From NCBI RefSeq assembly GCF_034424315.1, contig NZ_CP139972.1:2666001-2730000 (forward strand): a stretch of 64,000 nt of DNA, read 5' to 3'. The stretch's first letter is position 1; each line of letters starts with the position of its first letter. Under the pieces are notes generated by a model. It worked only from the letters and a program-made list of their open reading frames with translations, searched no databases and was not told the DNA's origin. Origin of the DNA: Chitinophaga sancti (GTDB lineage Bacteria; Bacteroidota; Bacteroidia; Chitinophagales; Chitinophagaceae). Positions 45,717-55,469 of this stretch are shown in pieces. The position numbers and the translations under genes were made by a program.

Positions 45717-46745
45717 TTGTTAATGATGAAAAAGGTAATTTTATTTTCTGCTATTATTAGTAGCGTTTTTATTTCATGTGGAAAAGATGATGCCCCGAAA
45801 GCAGATCCTACCATATATATGGCCATTAATGAAATCAACTCATCATACACAATGAACCCTATGACATGGTCAAAAGGGGTATTCACCAAACTTTTTGATG
45901 GAAATGGCGACGACTTTGTCTCCGACGTATTTATCAGTGGTAACGATATGTATTCCTGTGGTTACGGCTACAGACTTGTACAGAACACGCAACGGTATTA
46001 TGCGATGATCTGGAAGAACAAAGTGATTGACACAATTTATAGTGGTTCTAATATAACGGAACTTAATGGTATATACGTTCAGAATAATGATGTTTATGCT
46101 GTAGGCACGCGGATGGATAACACGCAACTTACAAACGTTGCAGTTATATGGAAAAACGGTGTTGCTACTGACCTTAATAAGAAGCCGGATTATGCGAACG
46201 CCCAGGCTGTCTATGTTACAGGAAGTGATGTATATGTAGCAGGAAGCTTGAATGGTAAAGCTGTTATCTGGAAAAATGGAACTCCAGTCTATCTGACAAA
46301 TTATTATTCCTTCGGATCTACTGCATATGCTGTCGCAGCATTAGGTAGCGATTTGTATACTGCAGGGTTTGAATACATGACCACTTCAAAAACAAAACTG
46401 GGTAGGATCTGGAAAAATGGTACCGCTATTAGTCTGAATGATTCATTGAATACTGAGATTAAAGACCTATTTATTTCCGGCAATGATGTTTATGCTGCAG
46501 GTACCACCTATAGCTCCTTAACAGGAACTGCCAAATACTGGAAGAATGGTGTTTCAACAGCCCTCACCAATGGGAAGAAAACTGCCCAGGCGAACGGTGT
46601 TTTCGTTTACGGAAATGATGTATATGTGGCAGGGAATGAAGATAACAGTATTGCATATATTGCCAAATACTGGAAGAATGGTATACCGGTTGCAGTAACT
46701 GACAGTACAAAAACCAGTTATGGCCAGGCCATATTTGTTAAGTAA
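45717..46745 (+). CDS. lipoprotein with seven WKNG repeats, probable beta-propeller (copy 2)
   Basis: Paralogue of the preceding gene, 342 residues, with lipobox SSVFISCGKDD. The better start may be one of the following ATGs (MMKKVILF or MKKVILF). The first repeat is degenerate (MTWSKGV); six clear copies follow (IWKNKV, IWKNGV, IWKNGT twice, YWKNGV, YWKNGI), each after a GNDVYAAG-type strand. The same seven-bladed propeller is expected. The tandem pair arose by duplication and is followed by a strong terminator. Confidence 0.75.
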   Translation: MLMMKKVILFSAIISSVFISCGKDDAPKADPTIYMAINEINSSYTMNPMTWSKGVFTKLFDGNGDDFVSDVFISGNDMYSCGYGYRLVQNTQRYYAMIWKNKVIDTIYSGSNITELNGIYVQNNDVYAVGTRMDNTQLTNVAVIWKNGVATDLNKKPDYANAQAVYVTGSDVYVAGSLNGKAVIWKNGTPVYLTNYYSFGSTAYAVAALGSDLYTAGFEYMTTSKTKLGRIWKNGTAISLNDSLNTEIKDLFISGNDVYAAGTTYSSLTGTAKYWKNGVSTALTNGKKTAQANGVFVYGNDVYVAGNEDNSIAYIAKYWKNGIPVAVTDSTKTSYGQAIFVK

Positions 46746-46770
46746 AAATAAATCTATTTAGTAATTCATA

Positions 46771-46800
46771 AAGGCGGCTGATGATCAGCCGCCTTTTTTG
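46771..46800 (+). terminator. terminator after the propeller lipoprotein pair
   Basis: AAGGCGGCTGA / TCAGCCGCCTT, an 11-base perfect stem with a 3-base loop, followed by a T run. Confidence 0.9.
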
Positions 46801-46841
46801 TTTAAAAACCGGAATTCAGTGAAATGGAGCAGAGTGCTTAC

Positions 46842-46872
46842 AAAAAAGGCAGGCCCAACCCGGACCTGCCTT
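46842..46872 (-). terminator. terminator of lptD
   Basis: On the minus strand AAGGCAGGTC pairs with GGCCTGCCTT (one G-U pair) and is followed by TTTT. It lies 20 bases after the lptD stop. Confidence 0.85.
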
Positions 46873-46892
46873 CAATATAATAATCTTCTTCG

Positions 46893-49664
46893 CTACAAAT
46901 CGTAGAACGTTCGTGACCGGTTAATCCTCAAATCTCTCAGGATACCCGCCTTCGGACTGATCGTGATACTAAACTGCCTGTAAGTACCAATTGGAATCAA
47001 ATTAATTGACATTTGCCAACAGTGGAGGTCACGGGAAATATACATATTTGTATACCCCAGCTGGCTATTAATAAAGTCATAACCACTGTTCACCCCCACT
47101 TTCCACTTCGGCGTCAGGCTAAAATCCCCGCTAAATGTCAGGTACTGGGTAAATCTCTTTACCACACCCCCTGAATCTGCTGAGATTGTATTACTATAGG
47201 TTAAGCTATAACTCAGATCCAGCTTCCAGGGTATATCAAAGTCCACATACTCACCCGGATTCTTCTTCACCGCCTGCAACTGTCGCTGCTGTGCCTGGAA
47301 AGCCGCGTCTGTACTTTCTGTATTCTCTATATTATTTAACTGATCCTGCTTGGCCTTCGCCTTTTTATCCGGTGAGGTCAGGGATGTACTCAGTGCAATC
47401 GTTGCATTTGCCAGCCGACCCGGGCTGAACTTACCCGTATTCCATACATATCTATCAAGCTTCTTTCCCCTGCTGTTATATACATAAGGGTCTATATTGC
47501 CACTTGCTGTGATGTTGATTTTATCAAAGAGGTTGGTACGGGCATACAAACTGAAAGTAGACAATTTAAAGCTATCCGCCAGCATGTTATAAGAGCCATT
47601 GAAACCAAACCCGTCCAAAATCTTCACCTTTTTCTCATGATTCGCTGAGGTGTCTTTCATCGAGAAAACCTTCATTTCCAAGTTGTTATCCAATCCAAAG
47701 GAAATAGACCCTGCCCTGCCCTCCGAAGGCACCCCCACGGAGGAACTGGTAAAGAAAGACGTACGCTGTTTATCTCCTGCGCTGTTATACTGCAGGTTGT
47801 AATAAGCATTGCCAGCCAGATCAGGTTGAGTACTGACACTCAGGGTAGGACGCATGACGTGACGAATCGCCTTCACCTTGGAGCCTTTGGGGAAAATATA
47901 CATACCATAGATCGCTGTGGACAGGGAAATGCTGGCGCTGGCCTGGCGCGCAGCAAAGAAGCCCTGGGTATAAATTGTATCCAAACCTCCCAACGAGTCT
48001 ATACTTACGCGTTTGTTTGGATTCCACTTGCGTTCCGTTTTCTTGGTATACCAGTACTCTGCATAGCTAATACCCGGAGACAGGGTAAAGTTTTTAAATA
48101 TAGGTATTGTAAAGGAGATCGGAATATTCTGTTTCATACCTGACTGCAAGGCATCCCACATTTTGGATTTACCGAACACGGAGTCTTTGAAACTCACGCT
48201 GTTAGCCAAGGTTGCGGTATAGCCAATCCCCAGTTTGTGATACCATTTAGCCTTCCCCACCAGTTCCTTTGGCTGGAACGGATACTGTGTATTCATTGAG
48301 AATGTCGCATTCGGGAAAGCAATCTGCACATCACGGGTACTCAGGTTCTGAGAGTGTGTCAGGCCAGATGTAAAGTTGTAAGGTTTGCCTTGCCAGGTTT
48401 TTGAAAAGCTGATAGAGGATCCAATATTATTGTTTACACGGGTAGCATAATCGTACACGTTGTAGGTGTTATAACTGGAAGTACCAAAGTTTACATTGGC
48501 ACCAAAGTTTATACCCGGTCTCGCTTTGCTGTCCATACTATGGTTCCAGGTAACCCTGAAGTCACGCGAGCGGCTAAACTCAGACTTTACCGACGGGTCG
48601 CCGAAGCGGGTATTGGCAAAGCTCAGGGTCATACCACCATTATAATGGTAGCGCTTGCGGTAGGTTGGACTGGCAGTGAGCGACCAGCTACCGTAGGAGT
48701 AGATGTCTCCGCGCATAGTCAGGTCAAAATGCTCTCCCAGGCCTAAATAGTACCCTCCATTTTCCAGGCCCATCCCCTTCTGGGCATTCACAACATATCC
48801 TGGTACCAGGATACCGGAACGCTGCCCCTGTGTGATCGGGAAGATGGCGAAAGGAATGAATAAGGGTGTTGGAATACCTTCGATTTCGAGGTTTGCCGGA
48901 CCGGAAATAACCAGTTTGTCAGGTATAACCTTGATTTTGCGGGCCCTGAACTGGAAGTGCGGCGTATCCAGGTTACAGGTAGTATACCCGTTTTTGAAAC
49001 CAAAGATGCTGTTATCCGGCAGGCGCTTAGTCTGTTCGCTATGCACATAGCCTTCACCGTACTGGGATTTGGTATTATAGATCTTTGCTTTCTTGGTTTC
49101 CATGGCAAAGCGCAGGGTATCGGAGTCAAACTCCTGCCCGCCGTCTTTGAAATGTGGGCGGCCAAAAGGCTTACCTGCAGTATCCCGCGCGGTGGTGGCT
49201 TCCATGATACCTGTGGATTGCAGGTATGTCATACGTTCTGCCGTAATCTCCATTGTTTTATACTTTGTATTGGCAGTGCCATACATATAAAACTTCTTGT
49301 CAGGAATTACCAGGATGATAGAATCCTTCGCTTTATAAGCGACCGGGGCATCCAGGCTATCCTTGGAGAGCTTAGGCCCATGCAGGCTATCCACCCCTGT
49401 GGAGTCGGTAGTCATGCCTAAAGTATCGATCCGGGCCGGGGGCTCTGTATCATTTTTTGCAGGTTCCGGCGTTTTTAAAGCAGGAGTGGTTGTATCCGGT
49501 CCTTTCGGCACGGTATCTGCGAAAATATTGTAAGACACAGTGAGATTGGACCTCGGCGAGGCTAAACCGGAAAAAATTACAGGAACGGCAATTAATATTC
49601 CTGCAAATACCAGGTATATCTGTCTCAAAAACTTTTTATAATTATTTTTGTAACTCGGGTGCAT
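46893..49664 (-). CDS. lptD: LPS-assembly protein LptD (Bacteroidota type)
   Basis: A 923-residue outer-membrane protein that inserts lipopolysaccharide into the outer leaflet. It has an N-terminal hydrophobic signal region (about 15-35), a Pro/Thr/Asp-rich linker (50-105), an OstA-like beta-taco (about 110-270, for example KTMEITAERMTYLQSTGIME), then the conserved IPTPLFIPFAIFPI and GQRSGILVPGY segment. A beta-barrel follows to the C-terminus. It is divergent from the amidase-MCE-OstA operon, which also serves the envelope. The long N-terminal signal is unusual and the exact start is uncertain. Confidence 0.9.
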   Translation of the reverse strand: MHPSYKNNYKKFLRQIYLVFAGILIAVPVIFSGLASPRSNLTVSYNIFADTVPKGPDTTTPALKTPEPAKNDTEPPARIDTLGMTTDSTGVDSLHGPKLSKDSLDAPVAYKAKDSIILVIPDKKFYMYGTANTKYKTMEITAERMTYLQSTGIMEATTARDTAGKPFGRPHFKDGGQEFDSDTLRFAMETKKAKIYNTKSQYGEGYVHSEQTKRLPDNSIFGFKNGYTTCNLDTPHFQFRARKIKVIPDKLVISGPANLEIEGIPTPLFIPFAIFPITQGQRSGILVPGYVVNAQKGMGLENGGYYLGLGEHFDLTMRGDIYSYGSWSLTASPTYRKRYHYNGGMTLSFANTRFGDPSVKSEFSRSRDFRVTWNHSMDSKARPGINFGANVNFGTSSYNTYNVYDYATRVNNNIGSSISFSKTWQGKPYNFTSGLTHSQNLSTRDVQIAFPNATFSMNTQYPFQPKELVGKAKWYHKLGIGYTATLANSVSFKDSVFGKSKMWDALQSGMKQNIPISFTIPIFKNFTLSPGISYAEYWYTKKTERKWNPNKRVSIDSLGGLDTIYTQGFFAARQASASISLSTAIYGMYIFPKGSKVKAIRHVMRPTLSVSTQPDLAGNAYYNLQYNSAGDKQRTSFFTSSSVGVPSEGRAGSISFGLDNNLEMKVFSMKDTSANHEKKVKILDGFGFNGSYNMLADSFKLSTFSLYARTNLFDKINITASGNIDPYVYNSRGKKLDRYVWNTGKFSPGRLANATIALSTSLTSPDKKAKAKQDQLNNIENTESTDAAFQAQQRQLQAVKKNPGEYVDFDIPWKLDLSYSLTYSNTISADSGGVVKRFTQYLTFSGDFSLTPKWKVGVNSGYDFINSQLGYTNMYISRDLHCWQMSINLIPIGTYRQFSITISPKAGILRDLRINRSRTFYDL

Positions 49665-49959
49665 GTGTTAAGTGGGCACAAACCTACAAGTTTTTGTACA
49701 AATTATTGTCAATTGTAAAATGAAAAAGAGTGCTGCTTGATATTATTTAACACCTTATATTAGGACGAAAGAAGGATTTTAAACGATGAATTACTTAAGA
49801 ACAACCAAGAACTCCCTGTAAATAACTGACTGTGGAAGGAACCGGACAATACAAGTTTTACTGTGTGGACCCCGGCCCCGTTGGAAAAAATTCGATGGTA
49901 ATTCGCAATTATTTTTTTATTATGACTAACGCCCATTAAATTAAAATAAAAACTGAGTC

Positions 49960-51540
49960 ATGCGCTGGAACCGATTTTGGATTTTTTTATGTTGTGCAAC
50001 ATTTTTTGGAAGTTTATTTCTTTACGCCAGGAACAAACCTGAACCAGCAGGCAAAAAACAAAATCCGCCCCTAAGAACTATCATTATTGATCCGGGCCAT
50101 AGTGCGACTACGCCAGGAGCAAAAGGAAGTTTTTCCACGGAGGAGCAAGTAACGCTGGATGTAGCCCTTAAACTGGGCAAGCTGATCGAAGCCAATATGA
50201 AAGATGTACGTGTGGTGTACACGAGAAAGACACCCGCGGCACTGGCAGGCTCGCTGAAGGCAGACCTGAATGAAAGAGCCAATATTGCCAACAGGGAAAA
50301 GGGAGACCTTTTCATTTCTATTCACTGTAATTCTGCAGGCCCTACCCACAAAGTAACCGGCTACAAGACAGTCACGGTGAAGAAGGGTAAAAAGAAAGTG
50401 GCCTCCAAAAGACCTATTTACTCGACCTCTCCAAGCACCGCAGAAGGTACTGAAACCTATGTATGGGCTACCGGAAAGAACAATGCCAAGACAGAATCTC
50501 TTCGCGAAAGCTCCGTAATCATGCTGGATGCTGAATCTGAAGGGGCCAATTCTGTATTGGATATGTCTGATCCGGAAACCTTTATTTTGCTGAACACCCT
50601 TCGAAATGCTTATTTTGATCAAAGCCTCCGGCTTTCTTCCCTGATCGAAGATCAGTTTACCGAAGTAGGCCGCATCAGCCGTGGTGCCCGTCAGCGTGAT
50701 GAAAAAGGGATCTGGGTACTCCAGGCGACTGCCATGCCAAGCGTACTGGTAGAACTGGGCTTCATCTCCAACCCACAGGAAGAGAAGTACCTGAACTCCG
50801 AAGATGGTCAGCAGGAAATGGCCGGCTGTATCTTCAAGGCGATCAAGAAGTACAAAGAAGAACTGAACCGCTACGATGGAGGCCGTTCGGGTAGCGAACA
50901 ATCTAACCCGCAGAACAATGCTGCTACTACCAAAACCAAATCGGTTTACAAGCAGTCTGTGGCAAGTAACGCGCCTGTTCAATCAGCCAAACAATCTTTT
51001 GACGTACAGCTACTGGTGACCGAAAAGACCTATTCAAGGGGTGCTACCATATTTAATGGCATGCACGGTATCATCAGGAAATATTCGTATGTAAAAGACA
51101 GTAAGAAACTTAATAAATATATCTGGGAGAATTTCCGGACCGAAGCTGAAGCCAAAGCTGCCTTGCAAAAAGCAAAGCAGCTTGGCTTTCGCCAGGCCTT
51201 TGTAATTAATAAGGATGCATCTGTAGGTAGTTCAAAATCAACGCCTCCCATACAGCTGGCTAAAACCAAGTCGGTGAGCAAACCACCTGACTATAAATAT
51301 AATATACAACTCCTGGTCACCGATAAGAAGTATACCCGTTCTGCTCCCATTTTCAGCAAACTGAATGGTTATATCAAGAAACAACCCGTGGCTATTAATA
51401 ATAAGACACTTAATAAATATGTATGGGGTTCTTTTGCCAACCTCAGTGAAGCAAGATCTGCACTCTCCAGGGCTAAAAAAGCCGGTTTCTGGAACGCCTT
51501 TATTATGGACCCGGCGCAAAACAGCCTCGCACAGCGTTAA
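49960..51540 (+). CDS. N-acetylmuramoyl-L-alanine amidase with two C-terminal repeat domains
   Basis: A 526-residue zinc amidase of the Amidase_3 (AmiC) family that splits cell-wall peptide stems from glycan, for instance in daughter-cell separation. It has an N-terminal membrane or signal segment (WIFLCCATFFGSLFLYA). Zinc-binding His47 is in IIDPGHSATTPG, the Glu ligand in STEEQVTLDVAL, the second His in SIHCNSAG, and the catalytic Glu in VLVELGFISNPQEE. Two SPOR-like repeats follow (about 345-415 and 445-515), each with QLLVT and LNKYIW or LNKYVW. It opens the rightward envelope operon; the 295-base gap to lptD shows no clear promoter pair. Confidence 0.93.
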   Translation: MRWNRFWIFLCCATFFGSLFLYARNKPEPAGKKQNPPLRTIIIDPGHSATTPGAKGSFSTEEQVTLDVALKLGKLIEANMKDVRVVYTRKTPAALAGSLKADLNERANIANREKGDLFISIHCNSAGPTHKVTGYKTVTVKKGKKKVASKRPIYSTSPSTAEGTETYVWATGKNNAKTESLRESSVIMLDAESEGANSVLDMSDPETFILLNTLRNAYFDQSLRLSSLIEDQFTEVGRISRGARQRDEKGIWVLQATAMPSVLVELGFISNPQEEKYLNSEDGQQEMAGCIFKAIKKYKEELNRYDGGRSGSEQSNPQNNAATTKTKSVYKQSVASNAPVQSAKQSFDVQLLVTEKTYSRGATIFNGMHGIIRKYSYVKDSKKLNKYIWENFRTEAEAKAALQKAKQLGFRQAFVINKDASVGSSKSTPPIQLAKTKSVSKPPDYKYNIQLLVTDKKYTRSAPIFSKLNGYIKKQPVAINNKTLNKYVWGSFANLSEARSALSRAKKAGFWNAFIMDPAQNSLAQR

Positions 51541-51691
51541 CTCCCCCCACCCCTATCAGTGTTTTTAACCCCCGTGAACCTTTCCCCAACTTTTTTCCCA
51601 AACCGATCATTTCCAATACTTCACATTATATTTACGTTTTTAAATATTAGTTAAAACAGGTGTGGTATTTGCAATTGAAAATCAGGAATTG

Positions 51692-51721
51692 ATTGCCCGC
51701 ATCCTTTTTTGATTATTTTTG
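51692..51721 (+). promoter_or_regulatory. Bacteroidota promoter upstream of the MCE gene
   Basis: ATTG (51692-51695), an 18-base spacer, then TATTTTTG (51714-51721), a full match to TAnnTTTG. The start site would be near 51728, 16 bases before the ATG, so the MCE gene can be transcribed independently of the amidase. Confidence 0.6.
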
Positions 51722-51743
51722 CAAGAACGTATAACGTATTCAC

Positions 51744-52742
51744 ATGCTTAAAGTATCGAACGAAACTAAGGTTGGCATCCTGGCTGCAGTAGCCATCGCA
51801 ATGCTGATTTTAGGTTTTAATTTGTTAAAAGGTAAAAGCCTTTTTTCGCATACCAAGACTATTTATGCCGTATATACACAGGTAAATGGCCTCCAGCCTT
51901 CCAGCGCCGTTCAGGTAAATGGCCTCGTGGTAGGTAATGTAGCCAACCTGGACGTGATGGATAAAAATGCAGGCCGCATCCTGGTAACGCTGACTATCAA
52001 GAAGAAAATTGATATTCCCCGCAATTCTGTTGCCCGCATCACCGGAGACCTTTTAGGTACCAAAACCGTACAAATCGACTTTGGTAACGCGAACGATTAC
52101 CTGAAAGACGGGGATACCGTATATGCTGCCGTAGATGGTTCTGTAACCGATGCCCTGAAAGAACAGCTGAACCCATTGGTACAAAAGCTGGAAGGAACAC
52201 TGGGATCAGTAGACTCTGTGCTGCTGACCGTGAACTCCATCTTTGACACGACCACCAAAGGCAATCTCAGAGAAGCCATTGCTCACCTGAATGCCACTAT
52301 GGGCAACTTTTCCCATACTTCCGCATCCCTGAATGGCATGCTGGACCCAAAACATGGTAATGTGTCTGCTACTTTCGATAACCTGCAGTCACTCACCGCT
52401 AACCTGAAAGCAAATAATGACAAGATCACCGCTATACTGACCAATGCAGAAAAAACAACTGCAGCGCTGTCTAACGGTCAACTGGATAAAACACTGCAGG
52501 AACTGCAGCAAATGGCTACACGCCTGAACGAAACAATTGCAAAACTGAATAGTACCGATGGTACAGCAGGTATGTTGCTGAACGATAAGAAGGTATATGT
52601 GAACCTGCAGAATTCATTAAGTAACCTGAATAAATTGTTGGAAGACCTTCGCGTAAATCCAAAGAGGTATGTACACTTTTCTTTGTTCGGTAAGAAATCC
52701 AAACCTCAGCCCATACCATCAGATACTGCTACGGCACAATGA
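51744..52742 (+). CDS. MCE/MlaD-family lipid-transport protein
   Basis: A 332-residue periplasmic lipid-transport subunit anchored by one N-terminal helix (VGILAAVAIAMLILGFNLL). The MCE domain covers about residues 35-125 (YTQVNGLQPSSAVQVNGLVV, then VARITGDLLGTKTVQIDFG). A long coiled-coil tail follows (about 140-300), which in other MCE proteins forms a tube through the periplasm. It overlaps the OstA-like gene by 4 bases (ATGA). MlaE/MlaF partners are not in the window. The neighbourhood with lptD points to outer-membrane lipid balance. Confidence 0.92.
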   Translation: MLKVSNETKVGILAAVAIAMLILGFNLLKGKSLFSHTKTIYAVYTQVNGLQPSSAVQVNGLVVGNVANLDVMDKNAGRILVTLTIKKKIDIPRNSVARITGDLLGTKTVQIDFGNANDYLKDGDTVYAAVDGSVTDALKEQLNPLVQKLEGTLGSVDSVLLTVNSIFDTTTKGNLREAIAHLNATMGNFSHTSASLNGMLDPKHGNVSATFDNLQSLTANLKANNDKITAILTNAEKTTAALSNGQLDKTLQELQQMATRLNETIAKLNSTDGTAGMLLNDKKVYVNLQNSLSNLNKLLEDLRVNPKRYVHFSLFGKKSKPQPIPSDTATAQ

Positions 52743-54856
52743 TTTTAAACATGCAGCATTTAGCTAAAGTCGGGCTTATCCTCGCCGGGATCTGCCTTGG
52801 TAGTATGTTCTCTGCCAAAGCACAGGATACCCTTCGGCAAAAGACTGATACCGGGAAAGTGATCCACATTATAGACGCTGAAACTTTGAATGTAATCACG
52901 AAGAACGGGGTTTCACTGAACCGATTTATAAACCATGTCATTTTCCGCCAGGGAAATACATTGTTCTTTTGTGATAGTACATTTATTGACAAGGCGACCA
53001 ACGTGCTGGATGCCTATGGGCATATTCATATTAACCAGGCAGACAGTATTCATATCTATGGTGATTACCTTCATTATGAAGGGGAAACCAGGCTGGCTAC
53101 CATGCGTGACAACGCCCGCCTGACAGATGGTAAGGTTACCATCTCCGGCCCGGAGCTGCAATATGATATGAATGCCCGCATAGGTACCTACACCAGGGGT
53201 GGTAAACTCGTAAACGGCTCCAGCGTATTGACCAGCCAGGAAGCCTTTTACTATGCTGATACCAAAGACGTTTATTTTAAAAAGAATGTATTGCTTGTAG
53301 ATCCGGAATATACCCTGACTACAGATACCCTCTTATATAATACTATTTCTAAAGTGGCCACCATCGTAGCTCCCACTACGATCAATGATGGTAAGACCAT
53401 TATGTACACCACTTCCGGAGAATACAATACGGAAACCGGCGAAGGTAACTTCGACAGCCGTCCTACCATTGAAGATAGTGCAACCACCATCACTGCTGAC
53501 AGGATCATTATGGACAAGAGAACCGGGATGGCGTATGCCTACGGTAACATGGTCTACAGGGATACTGCTCAGCATATGAGTCTCCTTTCCAACTATGGTA
53601 CCGTCAACCAGACCAAGAAAACTATCCTGGCTACACAGCATCCGCTCATGATCCTGGAAGGCAAAACGGATACAATGTATCTGTCTGCAGATACCCTGTA
53701 TTCCGCCATCCTGGGCAAGGATAGTATCAATGTAAGGAAACCATTGAAGGATACTATTCCAATTGTGAAGGAGAAACCAGCGGAGAAAGAAATGCCGGAT
53801 CTGGCCAAAGCAGACAGTATTGCCAAAGCATTACCAGATAGTACGGCAAAAGCATTGTCAGATAGTATACAGTCGGTGGTGAAAGCAGGTGTTGATAGTA
53901 TTCCGGCAATTGCACAGCAATTACCTGCACCGGGCGGCCTTCCTCCGGGCAAAGGTCCGGGTGGCAAACCACCAGTTCCGCCAACACAGCCAAATCGCAA
54001 TCCTCCATTCCTTAATACCAAAAGCGATACAACTGCCAGGAAATTCCAGGAAAGTCTGCAAAAGGCCAATGGGATTGCTGACCGTGAACGTGATAGCCTG
54101 ATAAATGTAGTAGATACAGCAAAACTGGCGAAAGTAAATCCCGCGCTGCCAAAAGATATACGCGATAGCCTGGTAAAAGCAGGTCCTGACGTACTGCACC
54201 AAAAACCTGATACCAGCAAGGCAAAAGATACGACAGAAATCAGGTACATCATGGCATGGCACAATGTAAAGATCTACTCTGATTCCTTACAGGGTGTGGC
54301 AGATAGCGTATACTATTCTACGAAGGATTCCATCTTCCGCTTCTATCGCAACCCTGTATTGTGGGCGAATAGTACACAGCTGAGCGGAGATACCATTCAC
54401 CTATATACGAAAAATCAAACTGCCGATAAAATCTACCTGACACAGAATAGCCTGATCGTGAAAGAAGTAAGCGAAGATCTGTATGACCAGATCAAAGGAA
54501 ACTTTATCACGGGCTATTTTATAAACCAGAGCCTGGACTGGATGCACGTAGATGGTAATGCAGAAAGTATCTATTATGTACAGGATGATGATGGTTCTAT
54601 CATCAGCGTGAACAAAACTTTGAGTGGTGTAATCAATATGTACTTCATTGAAGGACAGCTGCATCATGTGAACTTTATCAAGGACCCGGAAGGAACGATG
54701 TATCCATTCGGTCAGCGACCTATCGATCAGATGAAATTGCCTAATTTCAAATGGGAGATCAAGCGCAGACCGAAATCGAAGTATGAGCTGATAGGCGGTG
54801 TGAAAGAAAAAGAACAAGCACCGGATACAACAACTGAAGCGACTTCTTTACCTTAA
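52739..54856 (+). CDS. OstA/LptA-like periplasmic protein
   Basis: A 705-residue protein with signal peptide (ending MFSAKAQ) and an OstA-like N domain of stacked short strands (about 40-350), for example FINHVIFRQGNTLFFCDS and GDYLHYEGETRLATMRDN. LptA-type domains bind lipid A on its way across the periplasm. A Pro/Gly/Ala-rich linker (about 345-500, including PGGLPPGKGPGGKPPVPP) joins a second beta region (about 500-690). E. coli LptA is only about 185 residues. The start at 52739 overlaps the MCE stop; MQHLAKVG at 52751 is an alternative. Confidence 0.85.
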   Translation: MILNMQHLAKVGLILAGICLGSMFSAKAQDTLRQKTDTGKVIHIIDAETLNVITKNGVSLNRFINHVIFRQGNTLFFCDSTFIDKATNVLDAYGHIHINQADSIHIYGDYLHYEGETRLATMRDNARLTDGKVTISGPELQYDMNARIGTYTRGGKLVNGSSVLTSQEAFYYADTKDVYFKKNVLLVDPEYTLTTDTLLYNTISKVATIVAPTTINDGKTIMYTTSGEYNTETGEGNFDSRPTIEDSATTITADRIIMDKRTGMAYAYGNMVYRDTAQHMSLLSNYGTVNQTKKTILATQHPLMILEGKTDTMYLSADTLYSAILGKDSINVRKPLKDTIPIVKEKPAEKEMPDLAKADSIAKALPDSTAKALSDSIQSVVKAGVDSIPAIAQQLPAPGGLPPGKGPGGKPPVPPTQPNRNPPFLNTKSDTTARKFQESLQKANGIADRERDSLINVVDTAKLAKVNPALPKDIRDSLVKAGPDVLHQKPDTSKAKDTTEIRYIMAWHNVKIYSDSLQGVADSVYYSTKDSIFRFYRNPVLWANSTQLSGDTIHLYTKNQTADKIYLTQNSLIVKEVSEDLYDQIKGNFITGYFINQSLDWMHVDGNAESIYYVQDDDGSIISVNKTLSGVINMYFIEGQLHHVNFIKDPEGTMYPFGQRPIDQMKLPNFKWEIKRRPKSKYELIGGVKEKEQAPDTTTEATSLP

Positions 54857-54949
54857 ATTTAACTCATGATCAAAAAGCTCTTTTAGCTATCTCATCCACA
54901 CAATATTCCGTATCTTGGCACCGTTATTGCAAAGCATTGCAAATAACAA

Positions 54950-55408
54950 ATGAAAAAGATCCTGTTCATAGCCTTGCTCCTGGGATTGTACGTTAGTAGC
55001 ACAAAGGCACAAACAAAAGGCAATCCGCAATTAGGTTTGCGCGCCGGTTTACCATTTGGAGCTACAGTACGATACTTTTTCGACGATGCCAACGCAATTG
55101 AAGGCATTGCAGGGGCCTATTCTCAAACTTACACTGTCACCGGATTATACGAACATCATTTTGACCTATCAGCGTTGACCACGCAGGGATTTGCATGGTT
55201 TATCGGTGGTGGGGCACATATCGGTAGCCGGACAGTGTCAGGAAGTACAAAGTTCATTGGTGGTGTAGATGGCATTGCGGGTGTAGATTACACCTTCCCT
55301 GCTATTCCACTGAACCTTAGCATAGATTGGAAACCTGCTATTCATTTTAATACAGATGACGACCTGACTGATTTTGCCATATCCATCAGGTATACGTTTG
55401 GTAAATAG
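54950..55408 (+). CDS. small outer-membrane beta-barrel-like protein (copy 1)
   Basis: A 152-residue protein with a signal peptide (MKKILFIALLLGLYVSSTKAQ). The rest alternates hydrophobic and polar residues with Gly and aromatic turns, and the end IRYTFGK is a typical outer-membrane barrel C-terminus. It shares the strand pattern around YEHHFDL and the GGGAHIG motif with the next gene. About eight strands are expected. Function unknown. Confidence 0.7.
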   Translation: MKKILFIALLLGLYVSSTKAQTKGNPQLGLRAGLPFGATVRYFFDDANAIEGIAGAYSQTYTVTGLYEHHFDLSALTTQGFAWFIGGGAHIGSRTVSGSTKFIGGVDGIAGVDYTFPAIPLNLSIDWKPAIHFNTDDDLTDFAISIRYTFGK

Positions 55409-55469
55409 TTTATTGAGAACACCTTTATAAAAATTATTGAAATAACCTTTTTCCTAAAATCAAACAGAT

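Noticed and set aside
49665..49959. CAAACCTA (49679-49686), a possible leftward TAnnTTTG box for lptD.
   Set aside because: The nearest -33 partner is 23 bases away and the leader would be only about 8 bases, so it was not listed as a promoter.
50071..50982. 303-codon minus-strand frame opposite the amidase gene.
   Set aside because: Overlaps the amidase catalytic domain in antisense; no domain or start context supports it.
53593..54264. 223-codon minus-strand frame opposite the OstA-like gene.
   Set aside because: Product is a Pro/Gly/Ser shadow of the low-complexity linker on the coding strand.
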